A DNA stretch of 64,000 bases from Bradyrhizobium xenonodulans (GTDB lineage Bacteria > Pseudomonadota > Alphaproteobacteria > Rhizobiales > Xanthobacteraceae). Within the stretch, counting starts at the first letter, position 1. Every line of letters begins with the position of its first letter. This document shows positions 25,569 through 33,672 of the stretch, piece after piece. The position numbers were made by a program, and so were the translations under genes. The notes below the pieces were generated by a model. It did no database searches. It saw only the letters and a program-made list of their open reading frames with translations, and had not been told where the DNA came from. Where the stretch lies: assembly GCF_027594865.1 (NCBI RefSeq), contig NZ_CP089391.1, forward strand, positions 6,726,501-6,790,500. The letters run 5' to 3'.

Positions 25569-26672
25569 CTAGCCCCCGAACTTCAGGCCGAGCCGCTCGC
25601 GATAGAAGAGATTGCCGAGCTCGACGCCCGGCAGGCTCGCGTCGGCTTCGATACCGGTCACGGCCGACCAATTTGCGACCCAGGACGTATCGTCGCCAGC
25701 CTCGAGTTTGCGGAGAACGGCGAAATGGAGTGGGCGGACGACAGGCGCCGGCGCGACCCCGTCGACGAGGCTACGAAGCAGCTCGATATCGACCGCGTTG
25801 ATCGCTGCGGCAATACCGGACTTCCTGCGTTCCTTCAGACCGGCCCGCGAAAGGATCGGCTTCGCCGACTCCGGCCCCGGAATGAATCGGACCGAATTGG
25901 CGACCTCGGTCGCGAAGACGATCGGTTGCGCGTCCGGCGGCACGTCGGCGAAGGGAATATCGAGCGACTTGCTGCGCGCGCCGTAAAGCCACCAGAGCAA
26001 CTGCAGTTCCTCATCCTGGATCACGACGTTCCAGTGAAGCGCGTTGATGGTATCGTTGGCCTTCGCCGCGATGTCGCGCGCAACCGCTTGCGCCTGGCCG
26101 GCGATGGCGTTCACTGCCGCGACCATGTGGTCCGGCGTCACGCCGTCCCTTTTGATCTTCTCGACAAGGTCCGCTTCCAGACTGAAGTCCCCGACCTTGT
26201 TCAACCGCCCAATGTCCGGCCGCTTCCGGCGAGCGTCCGAAATCCTCGCGATGGTCGCCTCGGATGCCCCCGCGAAGTCGTGGGGGAAGTCGGTCCGCCG
26301 CGCGCCGGCGAAGAGCGCGGTCAAGGTCGACAGCGCCGCCCAGGCCGCGATGTCTGTCGTGCTGTCGAGAACGGTCGCCAAAGCGGCTCCGCTCAGAACC
26401 TCGAGTTCGCGATCGTTTCCGGACATCTCGAACAGGTCGTCGGCGGCCTTGAAGTGACCGCGCAAGGATGCCAAGGCCTGGTCATTCGGTCGCGACTTGG
26501 TCTTCAGCAGTACGGCAAGCATGGTCTCGACGGCGGTGCGATCGGCGGCCTTCGCCAGCGACCAAACGCCCTTCCATCTCGCTTCCAGCTTCGTGCGATT
26601 CTCGGCGAGGTCGACCGCGCGATACCAGCGCGGGAACTCGTCCCTCATCGGTGGAACGGTCGCCTCGGCCAT
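25569..26672 (-). CDS. GASH-like all-helical protein of the GTPase system
   Basis: This is a 367-residue, almost entirely alpha-helical protein without signal peptide or catalytic motif, matching by context and composition the GTPase-associated system helical (GASH) proteins. Recognisable stretches are PRWYRAVDLAENRTKLEARW near the N-terminus and IQDEELQLLWWLYGARSKSL in the centre. The start shares one base with the stop of the metallophosphoesterase gene. It is probably an adaptor or scaffold in the complex. Confidence 0.7.
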   Translation of the reverse strand: MAEATVPPMRDEFPRWYRAVDLAENRTKLEARWKGVWSLAKAADRTAVETMLAVLLKTKSRPNDQALASLRGHFKAADDLFEMSGNDRELEVLSGAALATVLDSTTDIAAWAALSTLTALFAGARRTDFPHDFAGASEATIARISDARRKRPDIGRLNKVGDFSLEADLVEKIKRDGVTPDHMVAAVNAIAGQAQAVARDIAAKANDTINALHWNVVIQDEELQLLWWLYGARSKSLDIPFADVPPDAQPIVFATEVANSVRFIPGPESAKPILSRAGLKERRKSGIAAAINAVDIELLRSLVDGVAPAPVVRPLHFAVLRKLEAGDDTSWVANWSAVTGIEADASLPGVELGNLFYRERLGLKFGG

Positions 26673-27958
26673 CAGCGCTTCTCCCTCTTCTGGATCTCCC
26701 GATCCAATTCATCGAGCTGGCGGCGCTCGCCAGCCCTCAACAAGGCCCTACCGAACCGTTCGGCGAGCGGCAGATTCGCCTCGGCGGGCTCGATCAGCTT
26801 CAGTTTACGCGAGATGTCGCGCCTGTCGCTCATATCGAGATTCCAGAAGCGAAGTACGATGCTCCGGGCGCGATCTTCGGACATGACGGCCTCCATGCCA
26901 TCCGACGGCCGGTTCGCGACGGGGGGTGCCGCCGCCACCGCCGCAGCAGGCGGAACAGGATGGATATTCCGGAGCCGAACATCCCACAAATGGACGTCCT
27001 TTCCGTAATCGAGAATCGGCCGGAATCCTTCCGGGCTCATCTGCCACTCCAGCAAGTACGCCTCGACCGCCAGCTTCGGCTCTCCGGCGGTCTCCGCCTT
27101 CACGGCGAGCCTGATCAAGTTGTAGCCCGGACTCCAGCCCTTCTCCTGCCGATCCGGATTCACCGCGCCGGCCGAGAACGTCACGTAGTTCGGGTCGCGG
27201 TCGATCCGCTGGCGGTGCTTGTGGCCGAACAGGTGCACGGACGCCCGGTTCTTGACGTCGTCGGTGAAACGGTCTGCGTCGGTCAGCCAGTCCGGGGGAT
27301 GATGGCACATCACGAGATTCACGACATTGTCGACCGGATCGAGCGCCGTCTGGCGCGGCTCGACGTAGAGGTCTCGCTCAACGTCGTTCCGCCCCTCGGG
27401 CATATGCGACCCCGACAGGATGGTCGAGTTCAGGCCGTGGATGCGTAGCGTCACCCCCTCCGCAAGCGGCAGGTCAGCCTTCCAGAAGACGCGCTCGGGC
27501 GCGAAGATTGCGGCCGAGAAGCGGCCCGCGAAATCGTTGTAGGCTCTGATCGGCCTCAGGAGCGCCGGTCCAGTTTCCGCGTGCTGCAGCTGCCGCAGCA
27601 GCTCTCGCTCCTTGTTGGCGGCAATCATGATCGCGCGCTGCGCGTTCTGCACTGAGACATCCTTCTTAATGATGTCCTGGTCCACATCGTGGTTGCCGGG
27701 GATGACGTAGATCCGCGAATGATCGCAGCCGCAAGCGTCCGCCAGTTCGAACAGCCACTTCAGAGCCGCCTGGTACTCCTCGGGCTTGCCAGCGAAGGCG
27801 ATGTCGCCGCCGACCAGGATCGCTTCAACGGGGCCCAGCGTCTTTACCCGCTCCCGGGCATCCTGGATCAGCCTCGTCCGAAACGGTCGGTCTGGATCGC
27901 TTTCGGAATTGCAGACGGGGTGGCGGAAGTGAATGTCCGACAAATGAAGTAAAAGCAT
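26672..27958 (-). CDS. Calcineurin-like metallophosphoesterase of the GTPase system
   Basis: This is a 428-residue protein that would hydrolyse a phosphoester, probably a nucleotide or nucleic acid, with two metal ions. The five metallophosphoesterase motifs are present in order: LLHLSDIHF, GDIAFAGKPEEY, PGNHDVDQD, VMCHHPPDW and LFGHKHRQ. The C-terminal 130 residues are an extra region with a proline/alanine linker (HPVPPAAAVAAAPPV) and a helical tail. I chose the ATG at 27958 because AGGGAG lies about 10 bp upstream; an in-frame GTG at 27979 is possible. As the first gene of the operon it is the best candidate for the effector. Confidence 0.85.
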   Translation of the reverse strand: MLLLHLSDIHFRHPVCNSESDPDRPFRTRLIQDARERVKTLGPVEAILVGGDIAFAGKPEEYQAALKWLFELADACGCDHSRIYVIPGNHDVDQDIIKKDVSVQNAQRAIMIAANKERELLRQLQHAETGPALLRPIRAYNDFAGRFSAAIFAPERVFWKADLPLAEGVTLRIHGLNSTILSGSHMPEGRNDVERDLYVEPRQTALDPVDNVVNLVMCHHPPDWLTDADRFTDDVKNRASVHLFGHKHRQRIDRDPNYVTFSAGAVNPDRQEKGWSPGYNLIRLAVKAETAGEPKLAVEAYLLEWQMSPEGFRPILDYGKDVHLWDVRLRNIHPVPPAAAVAAAPPVANRPSDGMEAVMSEDRARSIVLRFWNLDMSDRRDISRKLKLIEPAEANLPLAERFGRALLRAGERRQLDELDREIQKREKR

Positions 27959-28166
27959 TCCGAAGACGCTCCCTGTCACCGATTACCGAGCAAGTTCTAC
28001 AACTTATTCGGGAATCGACAACATTTTCGGCAAATGGACTTTCTGAAATTCGCTTGGCTCTACAGCATCATAGATGGGCGATAGCGCTGTTCCCGTCAAC
28101 AACAGTCTCGGGAAAAACATCCGCCCATACTCGACTCTCATGTTCTTGATATGTTCTAATCAGGAA

Positions 28167-28571
28167 ATGACCGATCGCCCTGCGAGCTGGCGCATGCCGA
28201 GCCAGGCCCAAATGGAGAAGATGGCCCATGCCGTCGCCAGGAGCGCGCCGCCGGCGCGTTCCCTGGCTCCGGACGGCGACCTGCCGCCCGAATACTGGCA
28301 GGCGCTCCTGGACGACGCGGGGGCCGACGGCGGCCATCCGCCTCCCAAGACGTCCGGACGTCTGCAGCGGCTAAGCCAAATTCCTCAGCACTTACTGAGG
28401 TTGTCATGCCGGCGCTGCAGCAGGACCGTCGAGATGCAGAAGATGGATGCAGTCCGGCTGTACGGTCCGGAGGCGGTCTGGCGGGACGTCGGCCAGCGTC
28501 TGCTGGACGACACGTGCACGAACCGGACTGGGCGCCATGAGGAAGACGGCTGCTGGCCGTCGTTCGATTGA
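28167..28571 (+). CDS. Zinc-ribbon hypothetical protein
   Basis: The last 70 residues, IPQHLLRLSCRRCSRTVEMQ followed by AVRLYGPEAVWRDVGQRLLD and CTNRTGRHEEDGCWPSF, belong to a conserved short family that I recall from rhizobial and methylobacterial accessory DNA. Four cysteines can bind one metal ion. The N-terminal half (MTDRPASWRMPSQAQMEKMA, GDLPPEYWQALLDDAG) is also protein-like. The start is uncertain (28194 is an alternative). The role is unknown. Confidence 0.6.
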   Translation: MTDRPASWRMPSQAQMEKMAHAVARSAPPARSLAPDGDLPPEYWQALLDDAGADGGHPPPKTSGRLQRLSQIPQHLLRLSCRRCSRTVEMQKMDAVRLYGPEAVWRDVGQRLLDDTCTNRTGRHEEDGCWPSFD

Positions 28572-28622
28572 CGGCGACCGGATGGCGCCGAAGCACCATC
28601 CCACCCCGCTTTCTGAGGCGAC

Positions 28623-28831
28623 CGCAAGGCGCTGCAGAAGGAACTCGGCCGGGCCCGGGCGACGACGACCATCCTGGCGGCGCAGTCGGCGGAGGCCCGG
28701 GCCAAGGGCGAAGCTCTGATCCGGACGGCGGACCGGCTCCTGTGCGAATCCTGGAATGAGCGCATGTGGGCCGACGGAGAGCCCATCGACCCATCTCCCA
28801 CGATCGACCAGGCCGTCAACGGCGGTTATTC
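28623..28831 (+). pseudogene. Fragment of the partner small protein
   Basis: The frame reads RKALQKELGRARATTTILAA, QSAEARAKGEALIRTADRLL and MWADGEPIDPSPTIDQAVNG. This matches the middle of a small coiled protein that commonly follows the zinc-ribbon gene in related genomes, as far as I recall. There is no start, and similarity ends at GGY near 28831, where unrelated sequence begins. Confidence 0.5.
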
Positions 28832-28834
28832 GAG

Positions 28835-29260
28835 TTTGATCCTGAGATTCCCATTGAGGAAATACTTGCCGCAACTGATCGACCGGTCATGCGTAACCGA
28901 GGCCGGGCGCTGTTTAGCCGGCTTGCGGACATGACCGAAGAACAACGGGCCGACGAAATCCGCAACTTGAATGCGGCCCTTCGCCGTCATGGCCGTCCCG
29001 CCGGTCTCATATCCCTGGACAATCTGGATACGGGAATCTCGCTGGCGTCTCTTGCCTATGGTTTTATTTACCCGCTGGTTGCTGGATTGCGCACCTTGGG
29101 CGGACAGTTGATCGAGCTGGGCCGAAAACATCCGGTGATCGACAAGCTCTTTGAAGCGATTCAGGCTGATTTATTCCCCGCTGGCGTCAGCAAACGCGAA
29201 CTCGACTTCCTTTCTAGCATCAGCCGCGTCGCTTTTATCAAAACGGTGAAGGTCTCGTAG
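28835..29260 (+). pseudogene. 5'-truncated hypothetical protein
   Basis: From FEFDPEIPIEEILAATDRPV to the stop, this frame is convincingly protein-like (MTEEQRADEIRNLNAALRRH, a hydrophobic stretch SLASLAYGFIYPLVAGLRTL, and KHPVIDKLFEAIQADLF). The upstream 20 codons belong to the neighbouring fragment, so the true start is lost; an ATG at 28889 could serve. No family is recognised. Confidence 0.45.
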
Positions 29261-29843
29261 CCCCGTCGTCCGGACAGGAGGTCATCGTGCGATGGCGCAG
29301 GCGCGATGCCTCGCGGTCACGCCAGCAATAACTGGCGTCAGACAGTGCGAGAAGGCGCGGGAGAGAATGCAACTGAAGACAACGTCGGGAGAACGGATCG
29401 TAAAAAATCGTAGAACGTTCGTGCACAAAAACCGCACGCGACCAACTCGGAGAGGTGGCGATTGCTTGCATCAAGACGACGAGCAGGTTTTGGACTCCCG
29501 CGACCGCAGCAGTAACGATTGGATAAGGACAACAAACGCCAACGAAAAAGAACGAAAACGCAGCAAAATTAACGAACCGTCGATATCCCGTCGCGCCGGG
29601 CCCACCAGCGACGCCGCCGCCGGTAATAATTATAAGAAGAACAAGAGGTAAAAGTTGATGATAAGTGGTTTAGAAGTCACCTACCGTTATTTCGCGCTAC
29701 GCAGTAAGCGCCTCGCTTAAGCGCGAGCCGCATATGGATCGACTGCCAATACAGGTTCTGGAGAGAGGGCCAGACCATTGGCGGCGTTGCCCACGGCTAA
29801 GGCGCCCTCCTACAGTTATCGGAAGGTCACGCAGATCACTGCC
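29261..29843. other. Intergenic stretch between the two defence-like loci
   Basis: It is A-rich around 29520-29650, with no supported gene. A 13-bp match to the end of the tRNA at 20401 (cgggcccaccagc) lies at 29597-29609. Confidence 0.5.
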
Positions 29844-29864
29844 GAGCTAAGCGCGCTTAGCTCG
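29843..29864 (-). terminator. Perfect 22-nt palindrome at the end of the E2-like gene
   Basis: CGAGCTAAGCG and its exact complement meet without a loop and contain the TAA stop (29857-29859). It could fold into a short hairpin at the transcript end or be a protein-binding site. No T-run follows. Confidence 0.4.
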
Positions 29865-30591
29865 ACCGGGCAATTGCTTTTAGCGGGCATTCGAGCATGG
29901 TGCCGCAACATTGCAAACTGGACATCGAGCGCCAGAAGCGGTCGACCGCTGCGCGTCGTTCGAACTCGAGTTCTATCGGGCATCCGAGGCACTGGCACTC
30001 CCGTCGGAGGAGCGGTTTGCCGGTCCGGTGCTTGCGGCCGCAAAGGCAGGGACTCCGACCGTTCCGCAAGCGTCCGGTCGCCTTGTTGATCCTGGAAAGT
30101 CCCGCCGCGATCGGGCCGATACCGAACTCAACGGCGTCGCGATAGGCGGCACTGGCGCCGGTTTCGGCCGCCGCTTGCTCGGCGAGGAACTCGATATCGC
30201 CCGCATCGCCATGGGAGAGCTGGGCGCCGGAAGGCCAAAGTCCGGCCTCCGCAGCGGTCTCTTGGCAAAGCAGGAACGCGTGAAGCTTCGTCCACCAGGT
30301 CGCCGCGGTCGCCGAGTTGATCCCCTGGCCGGCCCGAAGACCTAGGCAGAACGAACCGTCAGCGTTGATGTGGCGCTCAGGACAAAACGTTGGCAGAGTT
30401 TTGCCTCTGACCCGTTCGTACACCGTCACCTCAGCAGCGAGATGCAGGACTTCCAGCTCGAACAACCGGGTGAAAGCCCCGCTGCTTCGCACGAGGACGG
30501 CGTCCACTTCGGCTGCGCGAGTGCCGATCCGGCGGAATTCGGCCCAAGGCGGAACAGTGTCGGCGATCGCGTCGAGGGCCACCGGCGCCAA
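29857..30591 (-). CDS. Prokaryotic E2-like protein with C-terminal SEC-C-like zinc motif
   Basis: This is a predicted ubiquitin-conjugating-like protein of about 244 residues. The E2 core reads LPTFCPERHINADGSFCLG, with the likely catalytic Cys82 preceded by a His-x-Asn-like element, then WWTKLHAFLLCQETAAEAGL. The C-terminus has Cys/His spacing of the SEC-C type (SPCLCGRKHRTGKPLLRREC, CLGC). No ATG is available near the cyclase stop. I used the TTG at 30591; the GTG at 30582 is an alternative. The open frame further upstream lies inside the cyclase gene and is discarded. It directly follows the tandem cyclase and is the third gene of that operon. Confidence 0.7.
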   Translation of the reverse strand: MAPVALDAIADTVPPWAEFRRIGTRAAEVDAVLVRSSGAFTRLFELEVLHLAAEVTVYERVRGKTLPTFCPERHINADGSFCLGLRAGQGINSATAATWWTKLHAFLLCQETAAEAGLWPSGAQLSHGDAGDIEFLAEQAAAETGASAAYRDAVEFGIGPIAAGLSRINKATGRLRNGRSPCLCGRKHRTGKPLLRRECQCLGCPIELEFERRAAVDRFWRSMSSLQCCGTMLECPLKAIARSS

Positions 30592-30599
30592 CCGATCGA

Positions 30600-32081
30600 T
30601 CAGCGCTTCGAACGCGCAGCGTGCGACCGAGCGGCCGGCTCGCTGCGCATGATCTGGACGGCCGGAGACTGAGAAGCGCCGAGAAGATCCGAAGCGGTGT
30701 CGAACGACATTAATCGTCCCGTCGCGATGATCCGTCGGACCGCGGCGTCGGCAACCTGCTGGGCGATGACGCCCAGCCGGATTCCGCTGCCCTCGATGCT
30801 CTGTTGCGTCCGCTCGGCATTGATCGTGGCCCGGCTGGCTGCGCACCGGACGCTGTCGTCGCCGCGATATCCCAGCCGGGTCATCGGCGTCGGACCATAT
30901 TCCACGCCGATAGCCAGGCCGATCGCCGCATCGGAATCCACCGCGTCGAGGCAAAGGTCGAACGACGATCGCATGCCGTTGGCGCAAATCACGGCCTGTC
31001 GCACGGAGCCGGGACCGTCGTCGGTCCGCTCGCCTTGCGCCACGCAGCCCTGGATGCAGTCACCCACGAATCTCACGCGCTTACCGCCGAAGTCGTCGTT
31101 CAGGACCGAGTTGAGCTCCTCGCGGATGACATGGACCGTCCTCACTGCCTTTGTGATTTCGACCGCGCCGCCCTCGATGGCCCGATCAACGAAGTCGGTG
31201 AAGCCGTCGATGTCGGCGAAGATCGACGCCATGCCCATGCGCACGGAGTTCGCCGGCGAGAGATCCGCGAATTTGACGCTGGCGAGCGGCAGCTCCGGTC
31301 GCTTGAAGCGAAAGATCGGCTCGACGGCGTCCTGAGCGACCTCATCGACCCTGCGCTCGAGGCTGTCGAACGCGAAGCTCCCCACCGCGTCGCGGATGTA
31401 GGTCTCGTCGAGCACCATCCGGCCGGCGGACTTGCGGACGGCGCCTGGCCGCGCCCGCTGCTGCGCGGTCTCGGTCAGGAAGATGCCCGCTTCGTCTTCG
31501 GCGGCGGCGAGCTTTGCCGCATGATTGGCAGGACGTCCGAGGAATAGTGTATCCTTCTCGTGCGAGCGGCCGGTCGTCATGGCCAGGCACCTGCCATGAT
31601 CGATTCCAAAGCGGATGCGGGACGGAAAGCCATGCGCTTGGCCGAGCCGTTCGGCGGCTTCCGAGAGCTTGCCCGCGAGAGCGACAGCTCGGGTGATCTG
31701 CGCCGCAGCGTCTCCGGCCGGCGACGTGATAACGGCGTGGAGCCGGGCGCCGTGATAGTCGACCCGGTCGCCGTCATCGTTATCCACGACGGCGTCCCAG
31801 ACACGATAGTGCATATTGAGGAATCGCAAGAGCCTGCGATGCGAGCCCTCCGTTTCGGAGCCGCCCTCAGCGACAAGACCGTCGAAGTCCAGCAACTGGC
31901 CGTAGAGGTGAACGCCCTCGACGAGGAAGGCCTGGCGGATCGGAAGACGACCGATCAGGCCGCTCTTGCGGACCGTGGTCTGGTCTCGCGCGGAATCGAG
32001 CGCGATGTTGCTGTCGACGGCCGGCACGGTCTTCAGATGCTCCCGGATCCTCGTCTTAGCCCGGTCCGCATTCCACGACAT
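30600..32081 (-). CDS. Tandem class III nucleotide cyclase, paralogue B (Pycsar-like)
   Basis: This is a 493-residue cytoplasmic protein with two cyclase-homology modules. The first carries VEGVHLYGQLLDFDGL and IRFGIDHGRCLAMTTG, ending FLGRPANHAAKLA. The second carries SIFADIDGFTDFVD (metal aspartates), RVRFVGDCIQGCVAQG and DDSVRCAASRATINAE. The residue that selects the base in adenylyl cyclases, Lys, is Arg here, and the usual VNxAAR is VRCAASR. This suggests that the product may not be cAMP. It is strongly similar along its length to paralogue A (36974). The gene order is CNB-cyclase, this gene, E2-like gene, all tightly spaced. Pyrimidine cyclases of Pycsar immunity are the closest concept I can name, not a proven match. 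Confidence 0.8.
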   Translation of the reverse strand: MSWNADRAKTRIREHLKTVPAVDSNIALDSARDQTTVRKSGLIGRLPIRQAFLVEGVHLYGQLLDFDGLVAEGGSETEGSHRRLLRFLNMHYRVWDAVVDNDDGDRVDYHGARLHAVITSPAGDAAAQITRAVALAGKLSEAAERLGQAHGFPSRIRFGIDHGRCLAMTTGRSHEKDTLFLGRPANHAAKLAAAEDEAGIFLTETAQQRARPGAVRKSAGRMVLDETYIRDAVGSFAFDSLERRVDEVAQDAVEPIFRFKRPELPLASVKFADLSPANSVRMGMASIFADIDGFTDFVDRAIEGGAVEITKAVRTVHVIREELNSVLNDDFGGKRVRFVGDCIQGCVAQGERTDDGPGSVRQAVICANGMRSSFDLCLDAVDSDAAIGLAIGVEYGPTPMTRLGYRGDDSVRCAASRATINAERTQQSIEGSGIRLGVIAQQVADAAVRRIIATGRLMSFDTASDLLGASQSPAVQIMRSEPAARSHAARSKR

Positions 32082-32093
32082 GAGATAGCCTCC

Positions 32094-33206
32094 TCAGCAC
32101 GAATAGACGTCGAGCTCGACGCCATGCTTCACGTTCGCTTTCACAGGACCCCGGAACGTTTCAGGGGCGATGCCCGCTTCGACGGCAAGTTCCCGAAGAA
32201 CCGGGCTAACGCGGACCTGACCCAGATCAGGTGACTTCGCCTGTTCGTATCTGGCCGCCGTGTTGACGGTCGCGCCGAGCACGGTCACGGCGATCCTCTG
32301 CTCGGCCCCAAAGTCGCCGAACGCGACATCTCCGGCGTGCAAGCCGATGCGGATTCCGATATCGAGGCCATTGTCCGTGACGTAGCGCCCGACCTCTTCG
32401 GCGATCGTCGTCGCGCATCGGATGACGGCGGCGGGCTCGACGCGCTCGCGTTCAGCGGTGTCGATGAACCAATAGGCCATCACGCCGTCGCCCATGAGCT
32501 TGTCGATCTGCCCGCCAGCCTTTCGGATCAGATCGATCTGGAGGGAACAGAGTCGATGAAGGTGAGATGCGACTTCACCGGAGTCCTTGCCGGTTGACCA
32601 GACGCTGAAGTTGGCGATGTCGCTGAAGAACACGATCGCCTTTCGGGGCTGGATCCGCGGAGTCTGTCCAGCCGCAGCGACCTTAACGAGGCCAAGCGCG
32701 TCATCGTCGGAGAACCGACGCAGAAGATGTTCCTGTTCGGCGACCGAGATGCGCAGCTCCGAACGTCCCTGAGTCGCCTGCGCCAACTTCATGTTGACGA
32801 CGTCGGCAAGCGTCAGAACCCAGATGGTTTTCTCGGGATCGGTCAATCGCTCCTGAAAGGCGGCATCGATGAAGAACAGCCGGACCGGGCCGATGGCCTT
32901 GACGTCGGCAGTCCGGGCGCCGTTCTTTCCGGCAAGGACATGCAACAGACCCTGCTCGCCGAACATCTCGCCTTCGCCACGGAAGGTGACGCTCTGATCG
33001 TGGGCCCGGACTTCGACCTGACCACTGAGAACCAGCCAGCAGCCACTCACCCGATCCCCGCGGCGGCAGATCATGTGGTCGGGGTTATAGTCGTCCACCC
33101 GGCAGATTGGCTCGCGCAAGATCGCTGCCCGAATTAGGTCCGGCCTCGGACAATGCTGCTTGAGAAACCGCTCGAGCACTCGATCGACATTAGCGGCAAA
33201 GACCAT
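32094..33206 (-). CDS. Cyclic-nucleotide-binding domain fused to class III cyclase
   Basis: This is a 370-residue protein: a CNB domain (about residues 30-125, WLVLSGQVEVRAHDQSVTFR, GEGEMFGEQGLL) followed by a catalytic cyclase domain. Active-site residues are complete: Asp196 in FFSDIANFS, Asp240 in KLMGDGVMAYW, base-recognition Lys236 and Thr308, and Asn315/Arg319 in VNTAAR, so it is probably an active adenylyl cyclase. It may be tuned by binding a cyclic nucleotide, possibly one made by the tandem cyclases. I chose ATG 33206; ATG 33266 (MVRKRISRR) is an alternative, and the open frame to 33341 would cover the operator-like repeats. It is divergent from the XRE regulator. Confidence 0.82.
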   Translation of the reverse strand: MVFAANVDRVLERFLKQHCPRPDLIRAAILREPICRVDDYNPDHMICRRGDRVSGCWLVLSGQVEVRAHDQSVTFRGEGEMFGEQGLLHVLAGKNGARTADVKAIGPVRLFFIDAAFQERLTDPEKTIWVLTLADVVNMKLAQATQGRSELRISVAEQEHLLRRFSDDDALGLVKVAAAGQTPRIQPRKAIVFFSDIANFSVWSTGKDSGEVASHLHRLCSLQIDLIRKAGGQIDKLMGDGVMAYWFIDTAERERVEPAAVIRCATTIAEEVGRYVTDNGLDIGIRIGLHAGDVAFGDFGAEQRIAVTVLGATVNTAARYEQAKSPDLGQVRVSPVLRELAVEAGIAPETFRGPVKANVKHGVELDVYSC

Positions 33207-33274
33207 GCTTGATTTACCATTCCCGGCGGGCAGACGAGCCCGTCGGCTGATTCGCTTCCGCACCATCTGAAATA

Positions 33275-33341
33275 CTGCTACTCCGAACATAGGAACCTGT
33301 TGCCGCGAGTCAAGGACGGGATATGCTGCTATACCGAACAA
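33275..33341. promoter_or_regulatory. Pair of operator-like direct repeats between divergent genes
   Basis: CTGCTACTCCGAACAT (33275-33290) and CTGCTATACCGAACAA (33326-33341) agree at 13 of 16 positions and are 51 bp apart, about five helical turns. They lie between the CNB-cyclase operon and the XRE gene. The HTH protein encoded next door is the natural candidate to bind them. Confidence 0.55.
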
Positions 33342-33356
33342 GTAAGGGCGAATTGC

Positions 33357-33665
33357 GTGGCTGACACCATCCGCGATCGCATTAAGGCGCTGAGAAAAAA
33401 GGCGAAATTGACCTTGGACCAGCTCGCCGACCGAGCCGGCTTGAGCAAATCCTATTTATGGGAGCTCGAGAACCGGGAGTTGCCCCGCCCGTCCGGGGAG
33501 AAATTGGCCGGGTTAGCAAGGGCCCTTGACGTGACCGTCGACTACTTGCTGGGCAGCGAAAATCTCGAATCGGCGGAGGACAAGGCCTTCTTCCGCGAGT
33601 ACCAGGCGATGTCGCCGGAAGCGCGCGCCCGGCTCCGCAAGCTGGCCAAGGCCCTGGACGAATAG
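33357..33665 (+). CDS. XRE-family HTH regulator
   Basis: This is a 102-residue Cro/C1-type repressor. The GTG at 33357 is chosen because AAGGG lies about 9 bp upstream and VADTIRDRIKALRKKAKLTL is the normal beginning of the domain. The HTH is LDQLADRAGLSKSYLWELEN, then EKLAGLARALDVTVDYLLGS. A helical tail follows. It is co-transcribed with an ImmA/IrrE peptidase 7 bp downstream, a pairing in which the peptidase usually inactivates the repressor after a signal. It probably controls itself and the divergent cyclase operon. Confidence 0.88.
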   Translation: MADTIRDRIKALRKKAKLTLDQLADRAGLSKSYLWELENRELPRPSGEKLAGLARALDVTVDYLLGSENLESAEDKAFFREYQAMSPEARARLRKLAKALDE

Positions 33666-33672
33666 GCCGCTC

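Noticed and set aside
25542-27008. 488-codon plus-strand open frame
   Set aside because: It is antisense to the GASH-like and metallophosphoesterase genes, with no recognisable domain. The minus-strand genes have clear motifs and coupled starts.
29292-29651. 119-codon plus-strand open frame
   Set aside because: The translation is Arg/Lys/Asn-rich and low in structure, with no domain. I kept the stretch as intergenic.
30592-30987. N-terminal extension of the E2-like protein at 29857
   Set aside because: It lies in a shifted frame inside the tandem cyclase gene and looks like non-coding sequence.
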